DNA of 64,000 nucleotides from Reichenbachiella versicolor (GTDB lineage: Bacteria > Bacteroidota > Bacteroidia > Cytophagales > Cyclobacteriaceae), in the NCBI RefSeq assembly GCF_003171675.1, contig NZ_QFZQ01000002.1:62001-126000 (forward strand), in the 5' to 3' direction. The position numbers and the translations under genes were made by a program. Below, in pieces: positions 35,916 through 45,033 of this stretch (position 1 is the first letter of the stretch; each line of letters begins with the position of its first letter). The notes under the pieces are model-generated. The model was not told where the DNA came from, did no database searches, and was given only the letters and a program-made list of their open reading frames with translations.

Positions 35916-38195
35916 ATGGCTAAGATTAGAAAAAAGGACGCTCTAGACTTTCACGAATTCCCTACTCCTGGAAAGATAGAGGTCAGACCATCAAAATCAT
36001 TAGGTACACAACATGACCTAGCTTTGGCTTACTCACCTGGGGTAGCTGAACCGTGTTTGGAAATCGCTGAAAACAAAGAAGATGTATATAGATATACGTC
36101 TAAAGGAAACCTGATCGGCGTCATATCAAATGGTACTGCTGTCCTCGGACTTGGTAACATCGGCCCTGAAGCATCTAAACCTGTGATGGAAGGTAAAGGT
36201 GTTTTATTCAAGAAATTTGCTGGTATCGATGTATTCGATATTGAGATAGATGAGTCAGACCCTGATAAGTTTATAGAAATAGTAAAATCGCTAGAGCCGA
36301 CTTTTGGAGGTATTAATCTAGAAGACATCAAAGCCCCTGAGAGTTTCAAAATTGAAACTGAGCTGATCAAGAAAATGAACATCCCGGTCATGCATGATGA
36401 TCAGCATGGTACAGCTATCATTTCCAGTGCTGCTCTGCTGAATGCCTTGATCGTAGTCGATAAGAAGATTGATGAAATCAAAATCGTAGTTAATGGTGCG
36501 GGTGGAGCTGCAATGGCTTGTACAGACCTATATGTCAAAATGGGTGCTAAAAAGGAGAATATCCTGATGCTCGACAGTAAAGGAGTCATTAAGAAAAGCC
36601 GTACGAATCTAGATGAAATGAAGGCTAGATACGCTGTTGATACAGAACTGACCACGCTATCCGAAGCGATCAAAGGTGCGGACATGTTCCTTGGACTATC
36701 TATGGGTAATGTCATGACAGCTGATGATTTACTATCTATGGCTGACCACCCTATCGTTTTCGCTCTCGCTAACCCAAATCCTGAAATCGAATACAACTTA
36801 GCGATGTCTACTAGAGAGGATGTAGTGATGGCAACGGGTAGATCTGATCATCCTAACCAAGTCAATAATGTTCTTGGATTCCCTTATATATTCAGAGGGG
36901 CACTTGACGTACGTGCTACAGGCATCAATGAAGAAATGAAGTTGGCGGCAGTCTATGCTTTAGCTGAGCTTGCTAAGCAGCCTGTTCCAGATGCGGTTAC
37001 TAAAGCCTATCATAAGGAGACAATCAAATTTGGTAAGGACTATTTGATTCCTAAGCCTCTCGACCCAAGGCTGATCGCTACTATATCTTCTGCAGTGGCT
37101 AAAGCTGCTATTGACTCTGGTGTGGCTCGTACAGAGATCACCAACTGGGAAGAATATAAAATCAAGCTAGAAGAGATGCTTGGTATGGGACAGCGTATTG
37201 TGACCAGATTGGCGACTAGAGCTAAGAAAGACCTACAGAGAGTTGTATTCTCAGAGGGAGATAGATTATCGGTGCTCAAGGCCGCTCAGCTACTGATCGA
37301 TGAAGGAGTAGCTATTCCTATTCTTCTCGGAAATGAGACGAAGATCAAAGCTTTGATGGAAGAATATGAATTAGACTTTGACTGTGAAATCATCGACACC
37401 TATGTAGTGAGAGATCAGCGGATGGAATATGCCAAGAAGTTGTTCGAAAAGCGCCAGCGTAAAGGAATGACTCAGCGAGAAGCAGACAGAGTCATGATCG
37501 ACAGAAACTACTTCGCCGCAATGATGGTGGAATTAGGAGACGCAGATGCTATGATTTCAGGTCTTTCCAATGACTACCCTAATACTATCCGCCCTGCGCT
37601 ACAGATCATCGGTACGGAACCAGGTCTACATCGCGTAGCGGGTATGTATATCATTCGAAACCAAAAAGGAACGTTTTTCCTTGCAGACACTACAGTCAAT
37701 GTAGATCCTAATGAAGAAGAATTATTAGACATCATTGATTTGACAGCCAAGACGGTTAAGTTTTTTGATTTTGAACCTAGAATGGCGGTACTGTCCTATT
37801 CTACTTTTGGTTCGTCTAAGGGAAGAACGCCTGAGAAAACGGCAAAGGCGGTAGCTATGGCGAAAGAAAAATGGCCAGACTTGATCATCGATGGAGAAGT
37901 TCAAGCCAATGTCGCTCTTGATCCAGAATTGATGGCTAAAGAATATCCTTTTAGTAGCTTGAATGGTAAATCTGTCAACACGCTAATATTCCCTAACCTG
38001 TCTGCGGGTAATATAGCTTACAAACTGTTGATGGAAATAGGGTCTAGTGATGCGATCGGTCCAATATTGATGGGAATGAACAAGCCAGTACATGTTTTAC
38101 AAAAAGGCAGTACTGTACGTCAAATCTTCAACATGGCAACCATTGCTGCCGTAGATGCGATAGAAAGTAAAGCCAGAAGGGCTCAGCAAGACTAA
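35916..38195 (+). CDS. maeB: NADP-dependent malic enzyme with C-terminal phosphotransacetylase-like domain
   Basis: The 759-residue enzyme oxidatively decarboxylates malate to pyruvate, giving NADPH. The malic N-terminal domain (about 1-160) has AYSPGVAEPC and GVISNGTAVLGLGNIGP. The NAD(P)-binding domain (about 160-420) has MHDDQHGTAIISSAAL and VVNGAGGAAMACTDLY. The C-terminal third (about 430-759) resembles phosphotransacetylase (VFSEGDRLSVLKAAQLL, SGLSNDYPNTIRPALQIIG, NVALDPELMAKEYPF) and in such fusions is thought to be regulatory, sensing acetyl-CoA. I chose the ATG at 35916 (MAKIRKKDAL) over an upstream one at 35871. A strong terminator follows. Confidence 0.95.
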   Translation: MAKIRKKDALDFHEFPTPGKIEVRPSKSLGTQHDLALAYSPGVAEPCLEIAENKEDVYRYTSKGNLIGVISNGTAVLGLGNIGPEASKPVMEGKGVLFKKFAGIDVFDIEIDESDPDKFIEIVKSLEPTFGGINLEDIKAPESFKIETELIKKMNIPVMHDDQHGTAIISSAALLNALIVVDKKIDEIKIVVNGAGGAAMACTDLYVKMGAKKENILMLDSKGVIKKSRTNLDEMKARYAVDTELTTLSEAIKGADMFLGLSMGNVMTADDLLSMADHPIVFALANPNPEIEYNLAMSTREDVVMATGRSDHPNQVNNVLGFPYIFRGALDVRATGINEEMKLAAVYALAELAKQPVPDAVTKAYHKETIKFGKDYLIPKPLDPRLIATISSAVAKAAIDSGVARTEITNWEEYKIKLEEMLGMGQRIVTRLATRAKKDLQRVVFSEGDRLSVLKAAQLLIDEGVAIPILLGNETKIKALMEEYELDFDCEIIDTYVVRDQRMEYAKKLFEKRQRKGMTQREADRVMIDRNYFAAMMVELGDADAMISGLSNDYPNTIRPALQIIGTEPGLHRVAGMYIIRNQKGTFFLADTTVNVDPNEEELLDIIDLTAKTVKFFDFEPRMAVLSYSTFGSSKGRTPEKTAKAVAMAKEKWPDLIIDGEVQANVALDPELMAKEYPFSSLNGKSVNTLIFPNLSAGNIAYKLLMEIGSSDAIGPILMGMNKPVHVLQKGSTVRQIFNMATIAAVDAIESKARRAQQD

Positions 38196-38219
38196 GACCG
38201 CGCTGGTCTACGAATTTGT

Positions 38220-38268
38220 ATCGGTTAGCTACATTGTAATAAACACTCATGTAGCTAACCGATTTTTT
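38220..38268. terminator. Strong bidirectional terminator between maeB and the oxidoreductase gene
   Basis: There is a perfect 15-bp stem ATCGGTTAGCTACAT/ATGTAGCTAACCGAT with a 14-base loop, followed by six T residues on the plus strand. The opposite side is also moderately T-rich for minus-strand transcription. It sits just before the stop codon of the minus-strand oxidoreductase gene. Confidence 0.88.
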
Positions 38269-38276
38269 ATATTCAT

Positions 38277-39248
38277 TTATTTCTTACGCTTGATGGCCAT
38301 GAAAAGAGTGTCCATCACTTCTTGAAAATGCAAACTGGCATCATGTGGCATTCTAGATACTTGAGTTTGCCCCGCTAAAAATGCTTCGTTGAAAGCATTA
38401 ATCTCATGCATGAATCCAATCGATGGATGCTCATCTATAAACCCATCTACTTGCTTGTCCAGCTTGTAAAGTCTAGATTTTTTGGCTGCCCAAAAATCAT
38501 CAACTTCTACCCTACCTTTTTCACCTATGATTGCTAATCTATTGGGAAGCATGCAATCAAAGTCTAAGTGAAAGTGACAATTAACTTCACCATATCTTAA
38601 TATTCCATAGACATTGGTCTCCACTCCTGTATCGGCAAATTTGGCTGTTGCCTCCAAAGACCTGATTTGCTCAGAAGTAAATAAAGCAGACATCGCAATG
38701 TTATAGATCCCCAAGTCATGAATACTTCCTCCAGCTAAATCTGGATTATACAATCTGTTCTTAGGGTCTTTATCCATCAAATGCCCAAAATCAGACTTAA
38801 CATGAAGCACTTTTCCTATTTTCCCTTCTTCTACCCAAGTCTTGGCTTGCTGAATGGCTGGTAAAAAGTAAGTCCACATACCTTCCATGATCAACTTGTT
38901 TTCTTCCTTAGCAATGGAAAAAAGCTCTTCTGCTTGTTTTTTGGATATGGTAATAGGTTTTTCGGATAATACAGCCTTGCCTGCTTTCAGTGCGTTTTTA
39001 GCTTGATCAAAATGAAAATTGTGTGGAGTCGCTATATAAATAGCGTCAATATCTGGGTCTTTGTACAACTCTTGATAAGCTCCATATACTTTTTCTATTC
39101 CATATTCTTTAGCGAAAGTCTCTGCTCTTTTCTTTTTGGAAGAAGCTACAGCGACCACCTCTCCGCTCTCTACATATTGAAAATCACTTACAAACTGTCT
39201 AGCTATGTGCCCTGGGCCAAGAACACCCCATCTTACTTTTTGATTCAT
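38277..39248 (-). CDS. Gfo/Idh/MocA-family NAD(P)-dependent oxidoreductase
   Basis: This is a 323-residue enzyme from the ATG at 39248 (MNQKVRWGVLGPGHIARQF); 27 upstream in-frame codons look untranslated. The Rossmann domain (about 5-125) has GPGHIA, VAVASS, YIATPHNFHFDQAK and the catalytic-type EKPITIS motif (Lys). The C-terminal alpha/beta domain holds GGSIHDLGIYNI with the usual Asp/His pair. The family oxidises or reduces sugars, inositols or dihydrodiols; the substrate cannot be read from sequence. It stands alone between two plus-strand genes. Confidence 0.92.
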   Translation of the reverse strand: MNQKVRWGVLGPGHIARQFVSDFQYVESGEVVAVASSKKKRAETFAKEYGIEKVYGAYQELYKDPDIDAIYIATPHNFHFDQAKNALKAGKAVLSEKPITISKKQAEELFSIAKEENKLIMEGMWTYFLPAIQQAKTWVEEGKIGKVLHVKSDFGHLMDKDPKNRLYNPDLAGGSIHDLGIYNIAMSALFTSEQIRSLEATAKFADTGVETNVYGILRYGEVNCHFHLDFDCMLPNRLAIIGEKGRVEVDDFWAAKKSRLYKLDKQVDGFIDEHPSIGFMHEINAFNEAFLAGQTQVSRMPHDASLHFQEVMDTLFMAIKRKK

Positions 39249-39429
39249 GACTGCAACTTTGTCAAAGTTGACAACATAGACAAACATATTTCTGCTAAGG
39301 TGACTGGCTGTGGATAATTCCAAACTCAACCTCTACTTTAGCAAATCGTTTCGTATTAATTTTAAGGTTTGATATTGTTGTCCTCTTTCGAGAAACAGCA
39401 TCCTTTCGATAAGTATAAACACACCGCAG

Positions 39430-42400
39430 ATGTACTTAATTTTTGATACTGAGACTACAGGTTTACCCAAAGATTGGAACGCTCCACTTACGGACTTTGA
39501 CAATTGGCCCCGACTAGTTCAGCTTGCATGGCAGCTTCATGCCAATGATGGTTCGCTCATTGATGCTCAAAACTATATCATCAAGCCAGAAGGGTACAAC
39601 ATCCCGTACAATGCCGAAAAAGTACACGGTATATCTACTGAGAGAGCCAACAAAGAAGGTCACGACCTAAATGAAGTATTAAGCATTTTCTCTGAGGACC
39701 TCAAGAAAACTCAAGCGGTCATAGGTCACAACGTGGAGTTTGACCTCAATATCGTAGGGTGCGAATACCTAAGAAAGGAAAGAAAAAACGATCTAGAGGA
39801 TGTAGACAGTATAGATACTAAGGACGAAGCGACTGATTTTGTAGCGATTCCTGGTCGTGGCGGCAAGTTCAAGTGGCCTACCTTGACAGAGCTTCACATG
39901 AAGCTATTCGGAGTAGGATTTGAAGATGCTCACGATGCAGCCTATGACGTAGACGCTACTACCAAATGTTTCTTTGGACTGATTACCGAAGGAGTCATCG
40001 CTCCGTTGGACGATACCCCTAAGGAGAGTATTGTTTATGAGCCGCCGAAACTAGATGCCGCTAACTTTGCCGTAGCACAAAAGGATAAAGAAGCATCTGG
40101 ACCAGCCAAAGCTACAGCGGCAGACCTAGAAGCCATGAAGGATATGGACTTTGTTCACCTTCATGTTCATTCACAATTCTCAGTATTGCAAGCTGTATCC
40201 GAAGTAGACTCCATCGTCAATGCTGCGAAGGATCAAGGAATGCCGGCCATAGCACTTACGGATCATGGTAACATGATGGCCACCTTTCATTTCGTAAGAG
40301 CTGCCCTCAAAGCCGAAATCAAACCTATCGTAGGTTGTGAATTCAATGTCTGTAAGGATCACTTAGATAAGTCCAAGCAAGACAATGGTTTTCAACAAGT
40401 TTTGATTGCCAAAAACAAGCATGGTTATCACAACATTGCCAAAATGGCTTCGATAGCTTTCGTCGATGGTCAGTATTATGTACCACGTATCAGTAAGTCA
40501 ATCATCGAACAATATAGTGAAGATGTCATAGCTACTACAGGTGGTCTATGGGCGGAAATTCCTTTCGCTATTCTTAACTATGGAGAGGATCATGCAGAAG
40601 AAGCATTCCTATGGTACAAAAACCTATTTGGCGATGACTTCTACATTGAGCTATTGAGACATGGAATCGAAGAAGAAGATATCGTAAACAAGACGCTACT
40701 CAAGTTCGCCGAAAAGCACAATGTCAAATACTTCGCATCGAACAATACCTACTATACGGATAAGAAGCAGGCGAATGCCCACGACATTTTGATGTGTGTA
40801 AAAGACAGTGAACAACAGTCTAAGCCTAAAAAATACATCGGTAGACGTGGACGTGAGTTTAGATACGGATTTCCTAATGACGAATTCTACATCAAGTCAC
40901 CTGATGAGATGAAGAAATTGTTTGCAGACCTACCTGATGCGATCAAAACTACTTCGGAGATTACTGACAAAATAGAAGCTTTCGAACTAGAAAGAGACAT
41001 TCTTCTTCCTGCTTTCGATATTCCTGAAGAGTTTCAAGATGAACGTGACAAAGACGACCCTAAATTGAAACTGGGTGAAAACAACTTACTCCGACACTTG
41101 ACCTATGAAGGGGCTAAAAAGAGATATGATGAGATCACACCTGAGATTGAGGAACGTCTAGACTTCGAATTGGATGTAATCCGTAATACTGGTTACCCAG
41201 GTTACTTCTTGATTGTACAAGACTTCTGTCAAGCCGCTCGTGACATGGGAGTATCGGTAGGTCCGGGCCGTGGATCAGCTGCTGGTTCTGCGGTAGCTTA
41301 TTGTATCGGGATTACCAATGTTGACCCTATTCATTATGATCTACTTTTTGAGAGATTCTTGAATCCAGAAAGGGTATCCATGCCCGATATTGATATTGAC
41401 TTTGACGATGAAGGCCGTGAAAGAGTCATCAAGTATGTAATCGATAAATATGGTGCCAATCAGGTGGCTCAAATCATCACATACGGTACTATGGCTGCAA
41501 AGTCTGCCATTAGAGATACTGCTAGAGTACTGGATCTTAACCTTGGAGATGCTGATAGACTAGCCAAACTCGTCCCCGACATCAAGTTGAAGAAGCTATT
41601 TGGTTTGGATGACAAGGCACTGGCGGATAAACTAGGAAATGCGGATGCTATCCAGATGGCAACTGAACTCAAAGCGATTTCAAAGCAATCTACCGAGGAA
41701 GCTAAAGTACTCAATCAAGCTAGAGTACTTGAAGGGTCTGTCAGGAACACGGGTATTCACGCTTGTGGTGTGATCATTACCCCAGATGACATTACGAAGT
41801 TCGTACCCGTAGCACTGTCAAAAGACTCTACCGCTGAGAACAAAAAATACTGTACTCAATTCGACAACTCGGTCGTAGAAGATGCAGGTCTACTCAAAAT
41901 GGACTTCTTGGGGCTAAAGACGCTTACGCTGATCAAAGACGCTTGTCGCTTGGTCAAACAAAGGCACGATATAGATCTGGAGCCTGATGAGTTTCCGATA
42001 GATGATGTTCCGACATACGAACTATTCCAGCGCGGTGAGACGGTAGGTATATTCCAGTACGAATCCCCTGGTATGCAGAAATACATGAAGGAGCTGAAGC
42101 CTACTGTATTTGCCGATTTGATTGCCATGAACGCACTCTATCGTCCGGGGCCTATTGAATACATTCCTTCGTTCATTAGGCGTAAGCATGGTGAAGAACC
42201 TATTCAGTATGACTTGGATGACATGCAAGAATACTTAGAGGAGACCTATGGTATCACGGTCTATCAGGAGCAGGTAATGAGACTCTCTCAAAAGCTAGCT
42301 GACTTCACCAAAGGTGAGGCCGATGTCTTGCGTAAGGCTATGGGTAAGAAGCAAATGGCTGTACTGGAAAAAATGAAGCCTAAGTTCATTGAACAAGCTT

Positions 42401-43713
42401 CAGCTAAGGGACACGATGCCAAGGTATTAGAAAAAGTTTGGAAAGACTGGGAAGCTTTTGCCTCCTATGCTTTTAACAAATCTCACTCTACTTGTTATGC
42501 CTGGGTAGCTTATCAGACAGCCTACCTCAAAGCCAACTACCCTGCTGAATACATGGCGGCTGTGCTTTCCAACAACATGAATGACATCACTCAGGTAACT
42601 TTCTTCATGGAGGAGTGCCAGCGAATGGGGTTAGACGTATTGGGCCCAGATGTCAATGAGTCGATCATGAAGTTTAACGTAAACGACGATGGACAAATCC
42701 GATTTGGTCTAGCAGCGATGAAAGGTGCGGGTGATGCTGCTGTCACTGCATTGATCGAAGAAAGAACTGAAAATGGTCAATTCAAAGATATTTTTGAACT
42801 AGCCAAACGTGTAGACCTTCGAAAAGTCAATAAGAAAACACTTGAAGTAATGGCTCAAGCTGGTGCTTTCGATTGTTTTGAAGAATACCATAGACGTCAA
42901 TTCCTGATTGGGGAAAATGGTGAGGCGAACTTAATCGAAAAGGTAGTTAAGTACGCTCAGCGCATGGAGGCTGAAGAAGCTAGTGCACAGGCTTCTCTTT
43001 TTGGTGGAGATACTGGGGTTGCTGTCCCTACCCCAACTGTTCCGAACATCGAACCGTTTACTAATCTTGAACAGCTGAAGCTAGAGAAGGAAATTGTTGG
43101 TCTTTATATTTCTGGACACCCTCTTGATCAATTCAAATTTGAGATAGAGTCATTCTGCAATGCTACGATAGCCGACTTGGGCAATCTCGATGAGTTAGAA
43201 AAGAAAGGCAATAACATTCGCATTGGAGGAATGGTGACGGCAATCGCTCATAGACAAACTAAGAATGGAAAACCCTTTGGTACGCTTGAAATTCAAGATT
43301 ACATGGGAACTCATACGTTTTTCTTGTTCTCCGATGACTACTTGAAGTTTAAAGAATTCTTTGAGGTAGGTTGGTTTGTGTATTTACAAGGCGGCGTTAA
43401 GCTAAAATGGCAAGGACCTGAAAAGGAATTTAAAATCCAGACCATTTCATTATTAGATGAAGTCAGGGATGCAAAAACAAAAGGTATCAACCTCAACATT
43501 CCTCTTCAGTCTGTCACTGAAGATTTCATCCAAGAATTGGATAGTATTATCAAAGAATTCAATGGAAGTAGTGAATTAAAAATCAACATCATGGATAATG
43601 AAGGGGGCAATCAGGTCAATCTATTGGCAAGAAAAGCGAAGATTTCGCCTTCGAATGAATTCATGAAAAAACTGGATGAAATGCCTCAAATAACATACAA
43701 TGTATTACAGTAA
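39430..43713 (+). CDS. dnaE: DNA polymerase III alpha subunit with fused N-terminal proofreading exonuclease
   Basis: This is the 1427-residue replicative polymerase. Residues 1-190 are a DEDDh exonuclease (Asp6/Glu8 in FDTETTG, Asp105 in HNVEFDL, His168 and Asp173 in EDAHDAAYD), so epsilon activity is in the same chain. The PHP domain starts near 240 (HLHVHSQFS, with LTDHGN). The C-family polymerase core has GPGRGSAAGS and catalytic Asp653/655/657 in MPDIDIDFDD. Tandem HhH and an OB fold (about 1230-1320) follow. QASLF at 1187-1191 fits the sliding-clamp-binding consensus, close to the usual internal clamp site of DnaE. The ATG at 39430 begins right at the first exonuclease strand. Confidence 0.96.
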   Translation: MYLIFDTETTGLPKDWNAPLTDFDNWPRLVQLAWQLHANDGSLIDAQNYIIKPEGYNIPYNAEKVHGISTERANKEGHDLNEVLSIFSEDLKKTQAVIGHNVEFDLNIVGCEYLRKERKNDLEDVDSIDTKDEATDFVAIPGRGGKFKWPTLTELHMKLFGVGFEDAHDAAYDVDATTKCFFGLITEGVIAPLDDTPKESIVYEPPKLDAANFAVAQKDKEASGPAKATAADLEAMKDMDFVHLHVHSQFSVLQAVSEVDSIVNAAKDQGMPAIALTDHGNMMATFHFVRAALKAEIKPIVGCEFNVCKDHLDKSKQDNGFQQVLIAKNKHGYHNIAKMASIAFVDGQYYVPRISKSIIEQYSEDVIATTGGLWAEIPFAILNYGEDHAEEAFLWYKNLFGDDFYIELLRHGIEEEDIVNKTLLKFAEKHNVKYFASNNTYYTDKKQANAHDILMCVKDSEQQSKPKKYIGRRGREFRYGFPNDEFYIKSPDEMKKLFADLPDAIKTTSEITDKIEAFELERDILLPAFDIPEEFQDERDKDDPKLKLGENNLLRHLTYEGAKKRYDEITPEIEERLDFELDVIRNTGYPGYFLIVQDFCQAARDMGVSVGPGRGSAAGSAVAYCIGITNVDPIHYDLLFERFLNPERVSMPDIDIDFDDEGRERVIKYVIDKYGANQVAQIITYGTMAAKSAIRDTARVLDLNLGDADRLAKLVPDIKLKKLFGLDDKALADKLGNADAIQMATELKAISKQSTEEAKVLNQARVLEGSVRNTGIHACGVIITPDDITKFVPVALSKDSTAENKKYCTQFDNSVVEDAGLLKMDFLGLKTLTLIKDACRLVKQRHDIDLEPDEFPIDDVPTYELFQRGETVGIFQYESPGMQKYMKELKPTVFADLIAMNALYRPGPIEYIPSFIRRKHGEEPIQYDLDDMQEYLEETYGITVYQEQVMRLSQKLADFTKGEADVLRKAMGKKQMAVLEKMKPKFIEQASAKGHDAKVLEKVWKDWEAFASYAFNKSHSTCYAWVAYQTAYLKANYPAEYMAAVLSNNMNDITQVTFFMEECQRMGLDVLGPDVNESIMKFNVNDDGQIRFGLAAMKGAGDAAVTALIEERTENGQFKDIFELAKRVDLRKVNKKTLEVMAQAGAFDCFEEYHRRQFLIGENGEANLIEKVVKYAQRMEAEEASAQASLFGGDTGVAVPTPTVPNIEPFTNLEQLKLEKEIVGLYISGHPLDQFKFEIESFCNATIADLGNLDELEKKGNNIRIGGMVTAIAHRQTKNGKPFGTLEIQDYMGTHTFFLFSDDYLKFKEFFEVGWFVYLQGGVKLKWQGPEKEFKIQTISLLDEVRDAKTKGINLNIPLQSVTEDFIQELDSIIKEFNGSSELKINIMDNEGGNQVNLLARKAKISPSNEFMKKLDEMPQITYNVLQ

Positions 43714-43825
43714 TTTCGTTCTATAATTCCACTTTGGTTATTAAGAGTCTATAAGATATTTACATATATCACTGCTATTGAAGGACATAAAGCTGGATTT
43801 AGATGTATCTCAATCGAACTCTTTT

Positions 43826-43833
43826 TAACTTTG
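43826..43833 (+). promoter_or_regulatory. Possible Bacteroidota -7 promoter element
   Basis: TAACTTTG fits the TAnnTTTG -7 consensus of the primary sigma factor of this phylum and lies 25 bases before the M48 protease start. A clear TTTG -33 box at the right distance is not seen, so this is weak. Confidence 0.25.
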
Positions 43834-43857
43834 AAATACAACCTTTAACAATATGAT

Positions 43858-44679
43858 ATGAAAATTATTAAGTCTTTATTATTCACTCTTGTTCTATCAA
43901 CCATTAGTATTGGGTTATTTACTAGCTGTGAGGACGGTGTAGTATTATTCTCAATAGAAGACGATAAGCAATTAGGAGCTCAAACTGCTGCTCAAATTGC
44001 TAGTGACCCAGAGCAGTTTCCTATCCTACCTAGACAGGGTAATGAGGCGGCTTACTCTTACCTTCAGAATATGACTGATCAAATTCTAAATTCTGGAGAG
44101 GTGAAATACAGAAATGAATTTGTATGGAAACTTCATATCATTGACCAAGATGTATTGAATGCTTTCGCTACGCCTGGTGGATATATTTATGTCTATACGG
44201 GGCTAATTAAATATCTCAATACTGTAGATGATTTGGCTGGAGTAATGGGACATGAAATTGCACACTCAGATAATAGACATAGTAGCAAAGCACTTCAAAG
44301 ACAATATGGAGTTCAAATTCTATTGAGCATCTTATTAGGTAACGATCCCGGAACTCTAGCCCAAATAGCAGGGTCCTTAGCAGGAACAATAGACGGGTTG
44401 AAATTCTCTCAAAAAAATGAGGCCGATGCTGATGATCAATCGGTTATCTATCTCTCTTCAACAGACTACGCTTGTAATGGTGCTGCTACTTTCTTTGAGC
44501 AACTATTAGCAGATGGATCAGTTAGTAGTGGGCCTAGTTTTCTAAGCACCCACCCGTCACCAGATAACAGAGTAGCTGATATCAATTCTAAAGCTACAGA
44601 TATTGGCTGTAGCGTCAGTCAAAGCAATGACAATACAGACAATATGACTTATGCCGAATTTCAAGCTTTGTTTGATTGA
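43858..44679 (+). CDS. M48-family metalloprotease lipoprotein
   Basis: The 273-residue periplasmic zinc protease carries a lipoprotein signal (LSTISIGLFTSC, lipid Cys24). The catalytic motif is His132-Glu133-xx-His136 in GHEIAHSDNRH, with the third ligand Glu188 in NEADADDQS. The preceding NAFATPGGYIYVYTGLI is the standard M48 substrate-cleft strand. Relatives such as LoiP and BepA act on outer-membrane protein quality control, which is a fair guess here. The C-terminus (YAEFQALFD) recurs as an isolated remnant 5 kb away at about 49702. Confidence 0.93.
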   Translation: MKIIKSLLFTLVLSTISIGLFTSCEDGVVLFSIEDDKQLGAQTAAQIASDPEQFPILPRQGNEAAYSYLQNMTDQILNSGEVKYRNEFVWKLHIIDQDVLNAFATPGGYIYVYTGLIKYLNTVDDLAGVMGHEIAHSDNRHSSKALQRQYGVQILLSILLGNDPGTLAQIAGSLAGTIDGLKFSQKNEADADDQSVIYLSSTDYACNGAATFFEQLLADGSVSSGPSFLSTHPSPDNRVADINSKATDIGCSVSQSNDNTDNMTYAEFQALFD

Positions 44680-45033
44680 TCTATGTATACAATGATCTGG
44701 TGACTTCGTACCCATTTAAAAATGCAATTAATAAAGATCCATTTGGATACTCAAACATGTAACCTTATAGGTCAATTTTATGAATTGAAAAACCTATTCC
44801 AAGTTCAAACAACTTCAAATCAGTCGTTTTACTAAGCTTTGATCAATCACCTCAGCAGGTGCTACGCATCTTTCTAAAAACTACCTGATTTATTGTTGTT
44901 TAATCTCTTATTACAAATTTTCAATTCATAAACGGGATTTGACATATTCCAATACCCTTATTGGAATCAGTATGTTTTTTCTAAATAGAAAAAACATACT
45001 GATTGATAACTCTTTATCAAAAAAGAATAGAGT
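44680..45033. other. Intergenic region with two nested hairpins
   Basis: No gene was seen. Two adjacent hairpins lie at the right end: ATTCCAATA/TATTGGAAT (44946-44967) and the perfect 17-bp stem ATCAGTATGTTTTTTCT/AGAAAAAACATACTGAT (44966-45003, loop AAAT). The second sits 31 bases after the stop of the DUF5060 gene on the minus strand. It probably terminates that transcript, and may also terminate the M48 gene from the other side. Confidence 0.6.
44966..45003. terminator. Long perfect hairpin, probable bidirectional terminator
   Basis: A 17-bp uninterrupted stem with a 4-base loop. The stem itself contains a run of six T on one arm and of A on the other. It lies between the converging M48 protease and DUF5060 genes. 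Confidence 0.65.
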
